DNA of 64,000 nt from Cognaticolwellia aestuarii (GCF_002000025.1 NZ_MUZV01000004.1:1-64000), one strand, 5' to 3'; shown: positions 17,444 through 27,044, numbered from the stretch's first letter. Translations and numbers: made by a program. The notes: a model not told the origin generated them from the sequence alone.

Positions 17444-18268
17444 ATGTATCAGTCGACTAAAGCCGCCTTTATTAAACTTAAAAACAATAAACTTTTCGAG
17501 TTAAGTGTTATTTGCGTAATCATCATTTCAGCACTTGAAATTGGCGCTAAAACCTTTCCATTGTCAAATACAGCAGTATCAATCACTTCAGTACTCGACA
17601 CCTTTATTACTGTGTTTTTCTTATTCGAAATATCATTAAGATTCCTCACCGACGAGAATAAAAAAGCCTTTTTCAAATCAGCTTGGAATGTTTTTGATAC
17701 CCTAGTAGTGATTATCAGCTTAATTCCTATTAATGATTCTGAAATGGCTTTGCTAGCTCGACTAGTAAGGGTATTTCGGGTTTTAAGAATGGTTTCGGTT
17801 GTACCTGAGCTACGCATATTAATTAATTCTCTGGTTAAAGCATTACCACAACTGGGTTATGTCGTATTGCTCATGTTCATTATATTTTATATATACGCAG
17901 CCATTGGTAGCTTTCTGTTTAGTGTTATTAACCCCGTATTATGGGGCGACATTGCCATTTCAATGTTAACCCTTTTTAGGGTCATGACTTTTGAAGATTG
18001 GACCGATATACAATATGAAACCATGGAGGTTTATCCGTATAGTTGGATTTACTACATGACCTTTATATTTTTTACTGCTTTTGCATTTCTTAATATGGTT
18101 ATCGGTATTGTGGTCAATGTTATGGAGGAAGAGCATTCAAAAGAAAAAAATAAAAATGAGCCAACATTGAGTGAACTAAAACAAGAAATCTCTGAATTGA
18201 AAACACTCATTTTAAAGCTCGATAACAACACCAGTAACGTTAGCGAAAAAGTAAAGCAGCAACCTTAA
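17444..18268 (+). CDS. Single-domain voltage-gated-type cation channel
   Basis: This is a 274-residue six-helix ion transport protein of the bacterial NaV/CaV type, which assembles as tetramers in the inner membrane. S1-S4 occupy about residues 18-118; S4 carries arginines every third residue (R106, R109, R112, R115). S5 is about 135-160, the pore loop about 172-190 and S6 about 201-225. The selectivity filter reads TFEDWTD (182-188), unlike TLESWAS of NaChBac. The extra acidic residues D185 and D188 sit where the engineered calcium-selective CavAb (TLDDWSD) has aspartates, so calcium permeation is plausible. A C-terminal coiled coil (about 238-260, LSELKQEISELKTLILKL) probably holds the tetramer. 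Ion choice is inferred. Confidence 0.9.
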   Translation: MYQSTKAAFIKLKNNKLFELSVICVIIISALEIGAKTFPLSNTAVSITSVLDTFITVFFLFEISLRFLTDENKKAFFKSAWNVFDTLVVIISLIPINDSEMALLARLVRVFRVLRMVSVVPELRILINSLVKALPQLGYVVLLMFIIFYIYAAIGSFLFSVINPVLWGDIAISMLTLFRVMTFEDWTDIQYETMEVYPYSWIYYMTFIFFTAFAFLNMVIGIVVNVMEEEHSKEKNKNEPTLSELKQEISELKTLILKLDNNTSNVSEKVKQQP

Positions 18269-18434
18269 ATAACTCTTTTTGTATTATTTTATGGTTATTT
18301 TACTAAAACATTAGCTGTTAAATAATCATATGAGTGATTTACGTTTTTTTACATTTTAAGTTGTATATTTTTGTTGGTTTTAAAGATAAGCTTTAGAGAT
18401 TGCTATAAATTTCATTGAAAACATAAGGGAAAAT

Positions 18435-18905
18435 ATGAACTATTTAACTAAAGTAATGTTAGCGACTTCTGCGATTATTACCGCGACATCAGTTATGGCC
18501 GAAAGTGCAAAATCTTTAGACCATGCTCAAAAAGCAACAGATAACCGTAAAGCTGTATTCACCTTGCTCGGTAGTAATATGGGACCTTTAGGTGCGATGG
18601 CAAAAGGCAAAATACCCTTAAATGCCAAAGCTGTAGAGAAAAATGCGGAAAGAATTAACCAGTTATCTTTGATGTTGGCTGATTACACGAAAACAGACAC
18701 CTCTGGTTTTAAAGTAAAAACAGAAGCATTAGATAAAATTTGGCAAGAGCCAAAGGCTTTCGCTAAGCGTATCAACGCATTAACTGAAGCCTCTGCACAA
18801 TTGCAATTAGTTGCAAAATCAGCCGACAAATCAGCAATTAAGCAAGCTATTGCTGGTGTAGGTAAATCATGTGGTGGTTGTCACGATGATTACAAAGCCG
18901 ACTAA
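18435..18905 (+). CDS. Cytochrome c' (class II c-type cytochrome)
   Basis: This 156-residue periplasmic haem protein starts with a signal peptide (about 1-22, cleavage after VMA). The mature protein is predicted to form a four-helix bundle and ends with the haem-binding CGGCH motif near the C-terminus, the class II arrangement. Such cytochromes bind nitric oxide or act as electron carriers. A cytochrome b561 gene lies convergently just beyond a tandem repeat, a pairing seen in related bacteria that suggests membrane-to-periplasm electron transfer. The ATG has a short AAGGGAAA leader 5 bases upstream. Confidence 0.93.
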   Translation: MNYLTKVMLATSAIITATSVMAESAKSLDHAQKATDNRKAVFTLLGSNMGPLGAMAKGKIPLNAKAVEKNAERINQLSLMLADYTKTDTSGFKVKTEALDKIWQEPKAFAKRINALTEASAQLQLVAKSADKSAIKQAIAGVGKSCGGCHDDYKAD

Positions 18906-18936
18906 TGATTGTGTAATACTATTAGCGAATATATTT

Positions 18937-19000
18937 ACTAATGTTTACTAATACTAATGTTTACTAATACTAATGTTTACTAATACTAATGTTTACTAAT
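18937..19000. repeat. Four perfect copies of a 16-bp tandem repeat
   Basis: ACTAATGTTTACTAAT is repeated four times without a mismatch (18937, 18953, 18969, 18985), and the unit itself contains ACTAAT twice. The last copy covers the stop codon of the cytochrome b561 gene. Perfect identity suggests recent slippage expansion. Confidence 0.95.
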
Positions 19001-19694
19001 AATAGTATTCTTCAATAACCGGGGCATTTAACACAACTAACCAATAAATGAATCCGGCAACAACGATTGATATTAGGATAGCTAAGCCGATTTTAGAATG
19101 GCTGATGCTATCCTTTTTATTAACCATTTTGGCCGATTTTTTGCCGGTAATTATTGCAGAAATCAGTGCTTGCTTTTTAACGCGTTCATAGAAGATCACG
19201 GCAGAAATATGCAGCGCTATCGCTGCTAATATAAGATTGAAACCGTTGCGGTGAATAAAAACCAATACCGACTCAACGCTACTGTTTATTGAGCCGCTAT
19301 ATGGTCCCGTAGTAAATATGTCATCATCCATAAACAAGCCACTCACCGCTTGCAAGAGTATGGTGATTAACATGAAAAACACCATCAAACTTCCTAACGG
19401 GTTATGCCCTGCATAATGTACTGGCTCTGCTTGCTTAAAAGATTGAATATAAGCGATTGTTTTTTTCAAACTAGGAAAGAAATCAATGAATTTCGAATGC
19501 GTTGTACCTAAAAAACCCCACAATATTCTGAATACAATTAAACCTAGAGCAAAATACCCTACCAATAAGTGATACTCAATAAGACCATTATCTTGATCAG
19601 ACGTGTACCAAGATGCACCAATACTTAATACCAACAACCAGTGGAATATGCGCAAGGGTAAATCCCAAATTAAATGCATTTTTTCTTTATTCAT
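18996..19694 (-). CDS. Cytochrome b561 family membrane protein
   Basis: This 232-residue di-haem-type membrane cytochrome b (Ni-hydrogenase/DUF4405-like b561 group) has four core helices plus a C-terminal extra helix. Histidines suitable as haem ligands are in RIFHWLLVLS (helix 1), EYHLLVGY (helix 2), HYAGHNPLG (before helix 3) and FIHRNGFNLILAAIALHISAV (helix 4). It would pass electrons from quinol to a periplasmic acceptor, and the convergent cytochrome c' is an obvious candidate. A fifth helix at about 203-224 precedes the short EEYYY tail, whose TAG stop lies inside the 16-bp tandem repeat. Confidence 0.9.
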   Translation of the reverse strand: MNKEKMHLIWDLPLRIFHWLLVLSIGASWYTSDQDNGLIEYHLLVGYFALGLIVFRILWGFLGTTHSKFIDFFPSLKKTIAYIQSFKQAEPVHYAGHNPLGSLMVFFMLITILLQAVSGLFMDDDIFTTGPYSGSINSSVESVLVFIHRNGFNLILAAIALHISAVIFYERVKKQALISAIITGKKSAKMVNKKDSISHSKIGLAILISIVVAGFIYWLVVLNAPVIEEYYY

Positions 19695-20157
19695 TGCTAC
19701 TTTTATCTCAACGTTTTATTTAAACTAAACCTTTGTCATATCAACAAAATTCAAACTGACATTACCACTAAGCTTTTTGTTTCAGCCATTTTATCAGTAA
19801 GATATTAGCATTTTCATTAAGAATAAACATGATGCATTACGACAAAATACACTTATATTGAAAGTAAATGTCACTGCTTTTTTTTACCATGTGCAGAAAC
19901 AAATTCATTACGCAACGTAATCTTAACTCCCTGAGAAAAAAGCAAAACAAATACTTTGATATGGTGCGCAATAAATAATGCCAAGAAGTGAAATACTGGT
20001 CAATATTCAAGTTTGAAAATGTCCTCTTTAAGACAATGTTTACCTTATTGCTATAAATTTAGCCGCAAAAACAACAAAATCATAAAATAACTTTGCTAAC
20101 GGGTGTTAACTAGGTAAGCTCAAAGCAAAGTATTAACAACAATAATAATTATCATTT
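19695..20157. other. Divergent intergenic region
   Basis: This region holds the promoters of the cytochrome b561 and NSS transporter genes. It is AT-rich, and I could assign no operator, RNA element or small gene. Confidence 0.45.
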
Positions 20158-21495
20158 ATGAGTAACATTAGAGATTCGTTTCATTCCAGAATAGGGTTTG
20201 TTCTTGCTGCTGCTGGCTCAGCAATCGGTTTAGGTAATATTTGGGGCTTTCCAACACAAGCGGCAAATAATGGTGGCGGTGCATTCTTATTTGTTTACTT
20301 AGTGGTAACTGTTTTACTGGCGCTACCTGCCCTTTATGCTGAAGTGTACATTGGCAATCAAGCACAAAAAAACCCGGTTTCTGCAATAGAGGACGCTTGC
20401 CGTGACACAGCACCAAAGCTTGGTAAATATGCCGGCTTAATTGGCTTAAGTGGCGCAATTATGATGCTTAGTTTTTATACTATAGTGGCTGGTTGGATGC
20501 TCGCACATGCTCTTTCGCCACTGTTTGAATTACTTGGACAGCATGAGCTTTCTCAATGGTTAGCAACCTCGAGTACGCAACGAAACTTAATGTTTACGCC
20601 GATATTTATTTTACTTGGGGCGGGTATTATTCATCAAGGGGTTAATGCTGGTATCGAAAAATGGTCGGCACGTTTAATGCCAGTACTATTGGTTATGCTC
20701 GTTGCTTTAATTACTTATATTTTACAACAACCAGGCGCCGAGCAAGGCTTAAGAACTTACTTAATACCTGACTTTTCACAAGTTACTAACCCCAAATTAA
20801 TCATTTCAGCTATGGGACAAGCTTTTTTCTCATTATCTATTGGCGTTGGCGGCATGATGGTTTACGGCTCTTATATGAAAAAAGACCGCGATATAGGCAA
20901 GCTCGCTATTTCAATCACCGCGCTAGATACCTTTATTGCCTTTATGGCAGGTTTATTAATTATTCCGGCACTTTATGTCGCACAAGAGGCAGGACAACAA
21001 GTATTTCAAGGCGAGAAGTTAATTGGTGAAGGACAACTGATTTTCAATATATTACCTGAGCTTTTCAATTCTATGGGCAATATTGGTATGTTAGTGGCAA
21101 TTGGATTTTTTTCGTTATTATCAATAGCGGCGCTAACCTCAACAATTTCGTCAACCGAAGTACCCGTTGCCTACCTTGTTGAAGATAAGAAATTCAGCCG
21201 TTCAAAAGCAACTTGGCTAGTATCGGCCATTGTTTTAACGGCAAGTATGACCTTAATTGCATTTTTCGATAGCCTATTTGGCCTAGTAATTCGAGTTCTA
21301 ACCACCATTTTACAACCTTTAAGCTGCTTATTTTATTTTATTGTCGTGGGCTGGCTATGGAAACGAGGCAACAAGTTACGCGATGTGTCGCTACAAGAAG
21401 GCAGAAAGTGGCTACCAATTTGGGGTAACTATTTGCGCTTTGTTTGTCCGCTGCTATTAACGGTAGTGTTTATCAATGTCGCTATATTGAATTAA
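20158..21495 (+). CDS. Sodium-dependent NSS (SNF) family transporter
   Basis: This 445-residue inner-membrane symporter belongs to the neurotransmitter:sodium symporter family, which takes up amino acids or amines with sodium. The helix 1 signature is clear: SRIGFVLAAAGSAIGLGNIWGFPTQAANNGGGAFLFVYL, including the unwound GxAxGLGNxWxFP segment that forms the sodium and substrate sites. Helix 6 shows AFFSLSIGVGGMMVYGSYM, and STISSTEV in helix 8 supplies further sodium ligands. About 11 helices are visible, as in the LeuT-like bacterial forms. It stands alone, followed by a terminator. The substrate is not predictable here. Confidence 0.93.
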   Translation: MSNIRDSFHSRIGFVLAAAGSAIGLGNIWGFPTQAANNGGGAFLFVYLVVTVLLALPALYAEVYIGNQAQKNPVSAIEDACRDTAPKLGKYAGLIGLSGAIMMLSFYTIVAGWMLAHALSPLFELLGQHELSQWLATSSTQRNLMFTPIFILLGAGIIHQGVNAGIEKWSARLMPVLLVMLVALITYILQQPGAEQGLRTYLIPDFSQVTNPKLIISAMGQAFFSLSIGVGGMMVYGSYMKKDRDIGKLAISITALDTFIAFMAGLLIIPALYVAQEAGQQVFQGEKLIGEGQLIFNILPELFNSMGNIGMLVAIGFFSLLSIAALTSTISSTEVPVAYLVEDKKFSRSKATWLVSAIVLTASMTLIAFFDSLFGLVIRVLTTILQPLSCLFYFIVVGWLWKRGNKLRDVSLQEGRKWLPIWGNYLRFVCPLLLTVVFINVAILN

Positions 21496-21544
21496 GATTT
21501 TTTGCGCCAGTAATATGTAATAACACACCTAGTATTAGAAGCCT

Positions 21545-21573
21545 AAAAGCCATGACAATGTTCATGGTTTTTT
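21545..21573 (+). terminator. Rho-independent terminator after the NSS transporter
   Basis: Arms CCATGA (21550-21555) and TCATGG (21562-21567), extended by A/T and G-T pairs on the outside, are followed by a run of six T on the plus strand. It lies 50 bases past the transporter stop. Confidence 0.75.
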
Positions 21574-21609
21574 ATTGACTTTAAACTGCCAGCGCGCGCT
21601 CTTGTCATG

Positions 21610-22812
21610 TTATTCACTCACGTTATTGCGACCCGACTTTTTTGCTCGGTATAACGCTTGATCAGCTAATTTTAAAGTTTGTTCAAAGTTTAGCTTAGAT
21701 GTTCTTACTGCCAAGCCAATAGAAATGGTGACTCTGACAGTTTTCATTTGGGAAGATTTTTTGCGGCTACGTGCTTTTTTCGTACTTCGCAGCCCTTGTC
21801 GAATAACAATATTGTAATCTTCTACCGCTTGTCGAATGGCCTCCAAAGCAGGTTTGGCCTGCGCAATGGTTTTTCCGGGGAAGATAATGGTAAATTCTTC
21901 CCCGCCATAACGAAACACTTTGCCAGCGCCTTTAACTTGAGCCAACTTACTTGCCACTAGTTTCAGAACTTGATCACCAATGTCATGGCCATAAGTATCA
22001 TTAAACTTTTTAAAATGATCGATATCAAGCATAGCCACAGTATATTTTCGACCTAACGATAACGCACGCTGATTAAGTGCCCGCCGTGAAGGTAAATGAG
22101 TTAACTCATCTCGATAGGCTAAAAAATATGAATCTATAAATATCACACACAAATAATGCATCATTAACAAACTTAACAGTACACTCCAAGGCAATGTAGT
22201 GAGCTGATAGTAATGCCCTAGCCAAATGCAATAGCTGCTTAACAATGCCGTTATGACTAAACTTTTTTCTCGCACACATCGCCACAATAACAATAAAGTG
22301 CAGCATGTTAATGGTAACTCGATAGTTAGATATTTCAGGTAAGGTGCCAAATGCGTAACATGCACTAAGCGTGCTGTTAACATATTAACAATATCAAACC
22401 AATAGTAACTGGCAACAGCTAAACCAGACAGTAGTGTAAAACGATAAGCACCATGAATTGACAGTAGCCCTCGGTCTTTAAGCACACTCAATACCGATAA
22501 TATGCTTGCGCCAGCCAGTAGCATCCAATCACCATGAGATAGCAACCACTGCTGCCAAGGTATAAAATTAGTTAAGGCTAAATAGAAAAGTAATAATACG
22601 ATTGTCGCTAGCGTCAAACGACTACGATTGAAATAACTGGAAAGTACAATAGTGAGCACAAATAGGCCATAAAGCACTTGCTCAATAAGGCTTATTTTTA
22701 CTGACCAATAGATTGGATATTGTTCAACAAGAATGAACAAAGCAGCAAAAGCGCTCAAACTTAAAATACTACTTTTTAAGCCGCTGAAAAACTGACCCAA
22801 GCGTAACTCCAA
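21610..22812 (-). CDS. Membrane diguanylate cyclase (GGDEF)
   Basis: This 400-residue protein is predicted to make cyclic di-GMP from two GTP. The first 220 or so residues hold about seven membrane helices, a sensory module of unknown ligand. The GGDEF domain follows (about residues 232-398), with active-site motif RYGGEEF and the upstream LDIDHFKKFNDTYGHDIGDQVLK segment that binds metal and substrate. The expected RxxD inhibitory site five residues before the active motif is absent (the positions read VKGAG), so product feedback inhibition is probably missing. No EAL domain is present. The gene stands alone between terminator and rmuC. Confidence 0.93.
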   Translation of the reverse strand: MELRLGQFFSGLKSSILSLSAFAALFILVEQYPIYWSVKISLIEQVLYGLFVLTIVLSSYFNRSRLTLATIVLLLFYLALTNFIPWQQWLLSHGDWMLLAGASILSVLSVLKDRGLLSIHGAYRFTLLSGLAVASYYWFDIVNMLTARLVHVTHLAPYLKYLTIELPLTCCTLLLLWRCVREKSLVITALLSSYCIWLGHYYQLTTLPWSVLLSLLMMHYLCVIFIDSYFLAYRDELTHLPSRRALNQRALSLGRKYTVAMLDIDHFKKFNDTYGHDIGDQVLKLVASKLAQVKGAGKVFRYGGEEFTIIFPGKTIAQAKPALEAIRQAVEDYNIVIRQGLRSTKKARSRKKSSQMKTVRVTISIGLAVRTSKLNFEQTLKLADQALYRAKKSGRNNVSE

Positions 22813-22940
22813 AATAAAATATCGACTAATTCAACGCCATATCCAGTTATTATAATGACCAGTAAAATAAGCAACATCAAACTATTTAACTTCACGCTGA
22901 TAATAATAACTTTCAACGATGAAAACAAAGTTACCTTTAT

Positions 22941-24413
22941 TTAAAGTTTTAGCTTTTTATCTGCTGCTATAGCAAGCTTTTCATCTTCTTGCTTTAATTC
23001 AACTTGCTCTATTTTTTCAAAACGATTACTAATTTTGTCAGCCGAAGTATGAATTTGTTTAACATCACTCGCCGCTTGATCAATATGTTTGGCTAAATTA
23101 GCAAAACGGCCTTTAAAGCGAGAAAAGTCAGCCGCCAAGTGTGACAAATGCGCCTGAATAACATGTATCTGCTTACGCGTTGCCTCGTCCTTCAGCACTG
23201 AACGTGCGGTGGTTAAAATAGCCATTAAAGTGGTTGGCGATGCTAACCAAACACGTTTTTTATTGGCATAGTCTACCAGATCACTATGATGCGCGTGTAT
23301 TTCAGCAAAAATAGCTTCAGCAGGGATAAACATTACCGCACCATCTGCCGTCTCTTTATCAATTAAATATTTATCACTAATATCATTAATATGCTTTTTA
23401 ATATCAACTTTAAATTGTCGCTCAGCCGTTTTGCGCTCAAATTCACCCAAGCTATTGTCAGCCATTTTTTTATAGCTTTCTAATGGGAATTTCGAGTCAA
23501 CCACCACATTACCGGTTGGCTCAGGCAAAAATAAAATACAGTCAGCAATTTTGCCATTTGATAAGGTGTGTTGTAGTGAAAAATGTTGTTCTGGTAGCAC
23601 ATTACGAATTAAAGCATTTAACTGTACCTCACCGAAAGCACCACGTGAGCGTTTGTCTGACAGCACTTCTTGCAAGCTCACTACGTTACTAGAAAGCTCG
23701 GTAATTTTTTTCTGCGCGTCATCAATTAACGCCAAACGCTGTAAAATATCGTTAAAGGTTTTGGTCGTTTTCTCAAAGCCGTCCGCTAAACGTTTTTCAA
23801 CCTGGCCGCTAATATCTTTAAGGCGGTTATCTGTCGAAACGGTAAGCTCATCAATTCTTTTCGCCATTTGCTCAGCTGATAAATGTAGCGACTTAGCCAT
23901 TTCTTCACGGCCTAATTTAGCTGTAGCCGTGAGTTGATTGGTTAATTGCTCAGCAGCTGCACGCTGATTATCATTAAACGTAACATGATGTTCATATAAG
24001 TTTTTTTTAAGTTGCTCACTGTGATTATGCAGTTGTTGTACTTGCTTTTCACCTTGTTCACCATGCTGACGCAATAACTTTAATTTAAAGTCAGAGATTT
24101 GTTGTTCAAAGTAAGTTTTTAGCTCATTTTGTTGAGTCGCTAATTGTTGGTGATTAAAACTTAACTGCTGTTGTAACTGTTGCTGATTATTGGCATTTAC
24201 TTCATAGCTTAAATTTACTTTTTCTGCTAATTGTTGCAAAAGTTGTTGTTGTGCTTCAAAAGATACTTGGCTGACTTTTACCCGTCGTAGTAATAACAAG
24301 CTTGTGATAAGCAGAGTTATCAGCAATATAAGCACAAGAGCGATTAGGGTCGGGAAGTTATCCAAAGTTAACCAAGGAAGATTTAATACTGAGATCATAC
24401 TGCTGCCAAACAC
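22941..24413 (-). CDS. rmuC: DNA recombination protein RmuC
   Basis: RmuC is a membrane-anchored coiled-coil protein with a nuclease-like domain; in E. coli it limits inversions at short inverted repeats. Its 490 residues start with a membrane helix (about 18-42) and continue with a long glutamine-rich coiled coil (about 50-250). The RmuC domain (about 265-445) contains RGAFGEVQLNALIRNVLPEQH, the VVDSKFPLESYKKM core with the nuclease-like Asp/Lys, and AVMFIPAEAIFAEI. Length and domain order are as in the family (475-510). It is a single-gene unit. The exact enzymatic activity of the family remains uncertain. Confidence 0.95.
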   Translation of the reverse strand: MFGSSMISVLNLPWLTLDNFPTLIALVLILLITLLITSLLLLRRVKVSQVSFEAQQQLLQQLAEKVNLSYEVNANNQQQLQQQLSFNHQQLATQQNELKTYFEQQISDFKLKLLRQHGEQGEKQVQQLHNHSEQLKKNLYEHHVTFNDNQRAAAEQLTNQLTATAKLGREEMAKSLHLSAEQMAKRIDELTVSTDNRLKDISGQVEKRLADGFEKTTKTFNDILQRLALIDDAQKKITELSSNVVSLQEVLSDKRSRGAFGEVQLNALIRNVLPEQHFSLQHTLSNGKIADCILFLPEPTGNVVVDSKFPLESYKKMADNSLGEFERKTAERQFKVDIKKHINDISDKYLIDKETADGAVMFIPAEAIFAEIHAHHSDLVDYANKKRVWLASPTTLMAILTTARSVLKDEATRKQIHVIQAHLSHLAADFSRFKGRFANLAKHIDQAASDVKQIHTSADKISNRFEKIEQVELKQEDEKLAIAADKKLKL

Positions 24414-24744
24414 TGTAAATATTACCAGTTATTAGAGCATACTTTACTGATAAGGTTAACTAAATATTTAAGTTCGAACACTGACTATATGATGAATTTT
24501 AATTTCACAGCCAGATTAAACATTAGTTTATCCATCATTAGTTTCACTTTTATATATCAGCAATTTTTTGCATAGCTTATTTAAAGTAATCCCTGTCTAG
24601 CTATAGAGATGCGCTTTTCATACTGAGTTACTGGTTTTAACGAGCAACTCACAGGTATCTAGAAACTAGAATGACACACCCGTGCCCATTGACCTTTAAG
24701 TTTGGCTCTGTGAAAACTACCTCAACCATTAAATAATAAATAAT
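24414..24744. other. Intergenic, no gene accepted
   Basis: This lies upstream of rmuC and beyond the S9 peptidase terminator. A 63-codon minus-strand frame across 24649-24840 overlaps the terminator hairpin and has no ribosome binding site, so I left it out. Confidence 0.5.
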
Positions 24745-24784
24745 AAAAAACGGTAATTCATTAAACTCAATTACCGTTTTTTTT
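24745..24784 (-). terminator. Bidirectional-looking terminator after the S9 peptidase gene
   Basis: Perfect 14-base arms, AAAAAACGGTAATT (24745-24758) and AATTACCGTTTTTT (24769-24782), flank a 10-base loop and give T-runs on both strands. It lies about 60 bases past the peptidase stop. Confidence 0.88.
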
Positions 24785-24844
24785 ATTGCATCAGTGAAAC
24801 TTAACTTATTCACTATGTAGCGCAATATGTAGCGCAACAACTCG

Positions 24845-26881
24845 TTAGTTAGTGTATTTTTTCATCCAATTAAATACTTCTTGGTACCATACTTTCAAAT
24901 TATCAGGGTTGCGAATATGATGATCTTCATCGGGGAACATCACCAAACGACTTGGAATACTTTGACGTTGTAAAGCGGTAAACGCTCCTAAGCTTTGTGC
25001 ATAAGGTACACGATAATCTAGTTCACCTTGGATCACTAACATCGGTGTTTGCCAGTTTTTAACTAAAGCTGCAGGGTTAAATTTATTATAGTCTTCACTC
25101 CCCTGCCATACCGGGCCGCCCATATCGTGTTCAGGAAACCATAACTCTTCTGTTGAACCGTAAAAGCTTGGCATATCATACAAACCAGCATGATTAACAA
25201 TACATTTGAAGCCATCAGACCAATTACCTTGGATCCAATTCATCATGTAACCACCATATGATGCACCAAGCGCACAAGCGTTATCAGCGTCCATCCAAGG
25301 CTCTTGACTGGTGATATCAGCAAGACCTTTTTGTAAATCTTCTAGTGGCTTGCCGCCCCAATCACGGGCGATCGAATCGGTAAATTTTTGTCCGTAACCA
25401 ATCGAGCCATGAAAATCTATCATCACAACCGCATAACCTTGTGCAGCCCATAACTGAGCATTCCAACGATAATGAAACATATTACCGAAGCTACCTTGTG
25501 GTCCGCCATGCACTAAAAAAGCAACGGGGTATTTGCTACCCTCTTGAAAGTTTGCTGGTTTTAGCCAGTAACCATGCACTTCTTCATCATTCCAGCCTTT
25601 AAAATTAAACTGCTCAAATTCTGCAAGTGTAATGTTACTCAGTTTATCGACATTGACTTGCGTCAGTTGTTTTAATTGATAACCATCACGGTCAACCATA
25701 AAGATATCGGTTGGTGCATCAAGCGCGTGACGCGTAAAAAATACTTTGTCTGCCGATACCGCTATTTTCCCTGCCGTTCCATCATTATATACCCGTCGAA
25801 CATCACCAAACTCTGGGTTTATTTCAAAAATGCTTTTTTGCCCCATATCGTTAGCCGTAACATACAAAGTACGATTATCATTCGCAAAAACTAATTCACT
25901 CACCGAGCGATCCCATTGCTTTGCAATAGCACGAGTTTTACCGGTTTTTCCGTCGCGGATCATCACCGTAAACTTATCAGACTCATAGCCTGGCACTGAC
26001 ATGGCTTTATACGCCAAATAACGACCATTAGAAGAATAAACTGGCTTGGCATCCCAAGCGGTATTTTCTTCGGTAATATTAGTCATTTTTTTAGTGGTTA
26101 AGTCGACTTCAAAAATATCAAAGTTAGTATTCCACGCTTGTTCTTTGCTTGGTAGTTTTGCTGAGAAGCTCAAGCTTTTACCGTCAGGATGAAAACTCAC
26201 TTCGCCTGCACCGGCGATATCGCCCTGCCAAGAAGGCATTAAATCAGTCGCTTGGGTAAATGCCCCGTTGGCACTTTTTTCAGCCACAAACAGATGCGAC
26301 TTATAAGCGGTATTCCAAGTGTCCCAATGACGCACCATTAATTGATCGTATACCCTTACATTATGCTGTTTTTTGGCATCATTGGCTTTGGCATCAAGCG
26401 TGCACTGCATGGTTTCACAACCTGGTAACACAGTCAGTTCAACGGCAAAGCGTTTGCCATCGTTGGACATTTGAAAACCATTGATATCAAGTGGCAACGC
26501 GGACACTTGTTGAGCTTCACCACCGCTCAGTGGTAATTGCCATATTTGTGAGCTACCGCTGCGCCCAGAAAGAAAATAGATACTTTTTCCATCTTGTGAG
26601 TACATAACATTGCTTTCACCACTTTTATTGCTGGTAAGTTGCTGCACCTTATCTGAGTTAACTTTTTGTAAATACAGGTGGTTATCTGTAGAGCGAATGC
26701 CTTTTTTTAAGCGGTATATAAAGCTGTCACCTTGCGGAGAAACGACAAAATCATGAATTTGATTAAACTCTGTTAATGCGCTGACATCTAACACCTTTGA
26801 CTCAACTGTGCTCGCAGCACTTGTCGCACTGGCAAAGGCCAACGTAGTAAGGGTCGCCATGCTGACTATTTTTTTATTCAT
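24845..26881 (-). CDS. Secreted S9-family peptidase (dipeptidyl/acylaminoacyl peptidase type)
   Basis: This 678-residue serine peptidase carries a signal peptide (about 1-22, cleavage near SAA), placing it in the periplasm. A beta-propeller covers about residues 40-420, with repeated WD40-like PD40 blades such as YSQDGKSIYFLSG and FHPDGKSLSF. The alpha/beta-hydrolase domain (about 430-678) has the oxyanion region FLVHGGPQG, nucleophile Ser in GASYGGYMMNW, Asp in QGELDYRVPY and His in DEDHHIRNP, a complete triad. The propeller restricts access to small peptides. Homologues of this length are annotated as alanyl dipeptidyl peptidases, but substrate preference is not certain. It is a single-gene unit with a terminator. 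Confidence 0.94.
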   Translation of the reverse strand: MNKKIVSMATLTTLAFASATSAASTVESKVLDVSALTEFNQIHDFVVSPQGDSFIYRLKKGIRSTDNHLYLQKVNSDKVQQLTSNKSGESNVMYSQDGKSIYFLSGRSGSSQIWQLPLSGGEAQQVSALPLDINGFQMSNDGKRFAVELTVLPGCETMQCTLDAKANDAKKQHNVRVYDQLMVRHWDTWNTAYKSHLFVAEKSANGAFTQATDLMPSWQGDIAGAGEVSFHPDGKSLSFSAKLPSKEQAWNTNFDIFEVDLTTKKMTNITEENTAWDAKPVYSSNGRYLAYKAMSVPGYESDKFTVMIRDGKTGKTRAIAKQWDRSVSELVFANDNRTLYVTANDMGQKSIFEINPEFGDVRRVYNDGTAGKIAVSADKVFFTRHALDAPTDIFMVDRDGYQLKQLTQVNVDKLSNITLAEFEQFNFKGWNDEEVHGYWLKPANFQEGSKYPVAFLVHGGPQGSFGNMFHYRWNAQLWAAQGYAVVMIDFHGSIGYGQKFTDSIARDWGGKPLEDLQKGLADITSQEPWMDADNACALGASYGGYMMNWIQGNWSDGFKCIVNHAGLYDMPSFYGSTEELWFPEHDMGGPVWQGSEDYNKFNPAALVKNWQTPMLVIQGELDYRVPYAQSLGAFTALQRQSIPSRLVMFPDEDHHIRNPDNLKVWYQEVFNWMKKYTN

Positions 26882-27044
26882 AACATCCTACTTTGGTTTA
26901 TATGCTTTTATTAATACTTTTTACTGTAAGTTCTGAACATACACGCTCTTTCACATCGACATATAAGGGTATATTAATGTCGTAATGCCATGAATGGCAA
27001 GAAACGACCATGTGACCGCGATATACTATACGTCCTGTATATAA

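Noticed and set aside
24649-24840. 63-codon minus-strand frame near the S9 peptidase gene
   Set aside because: Runs through the terminator hairpin, has no ribosome binding site and shows no family match.
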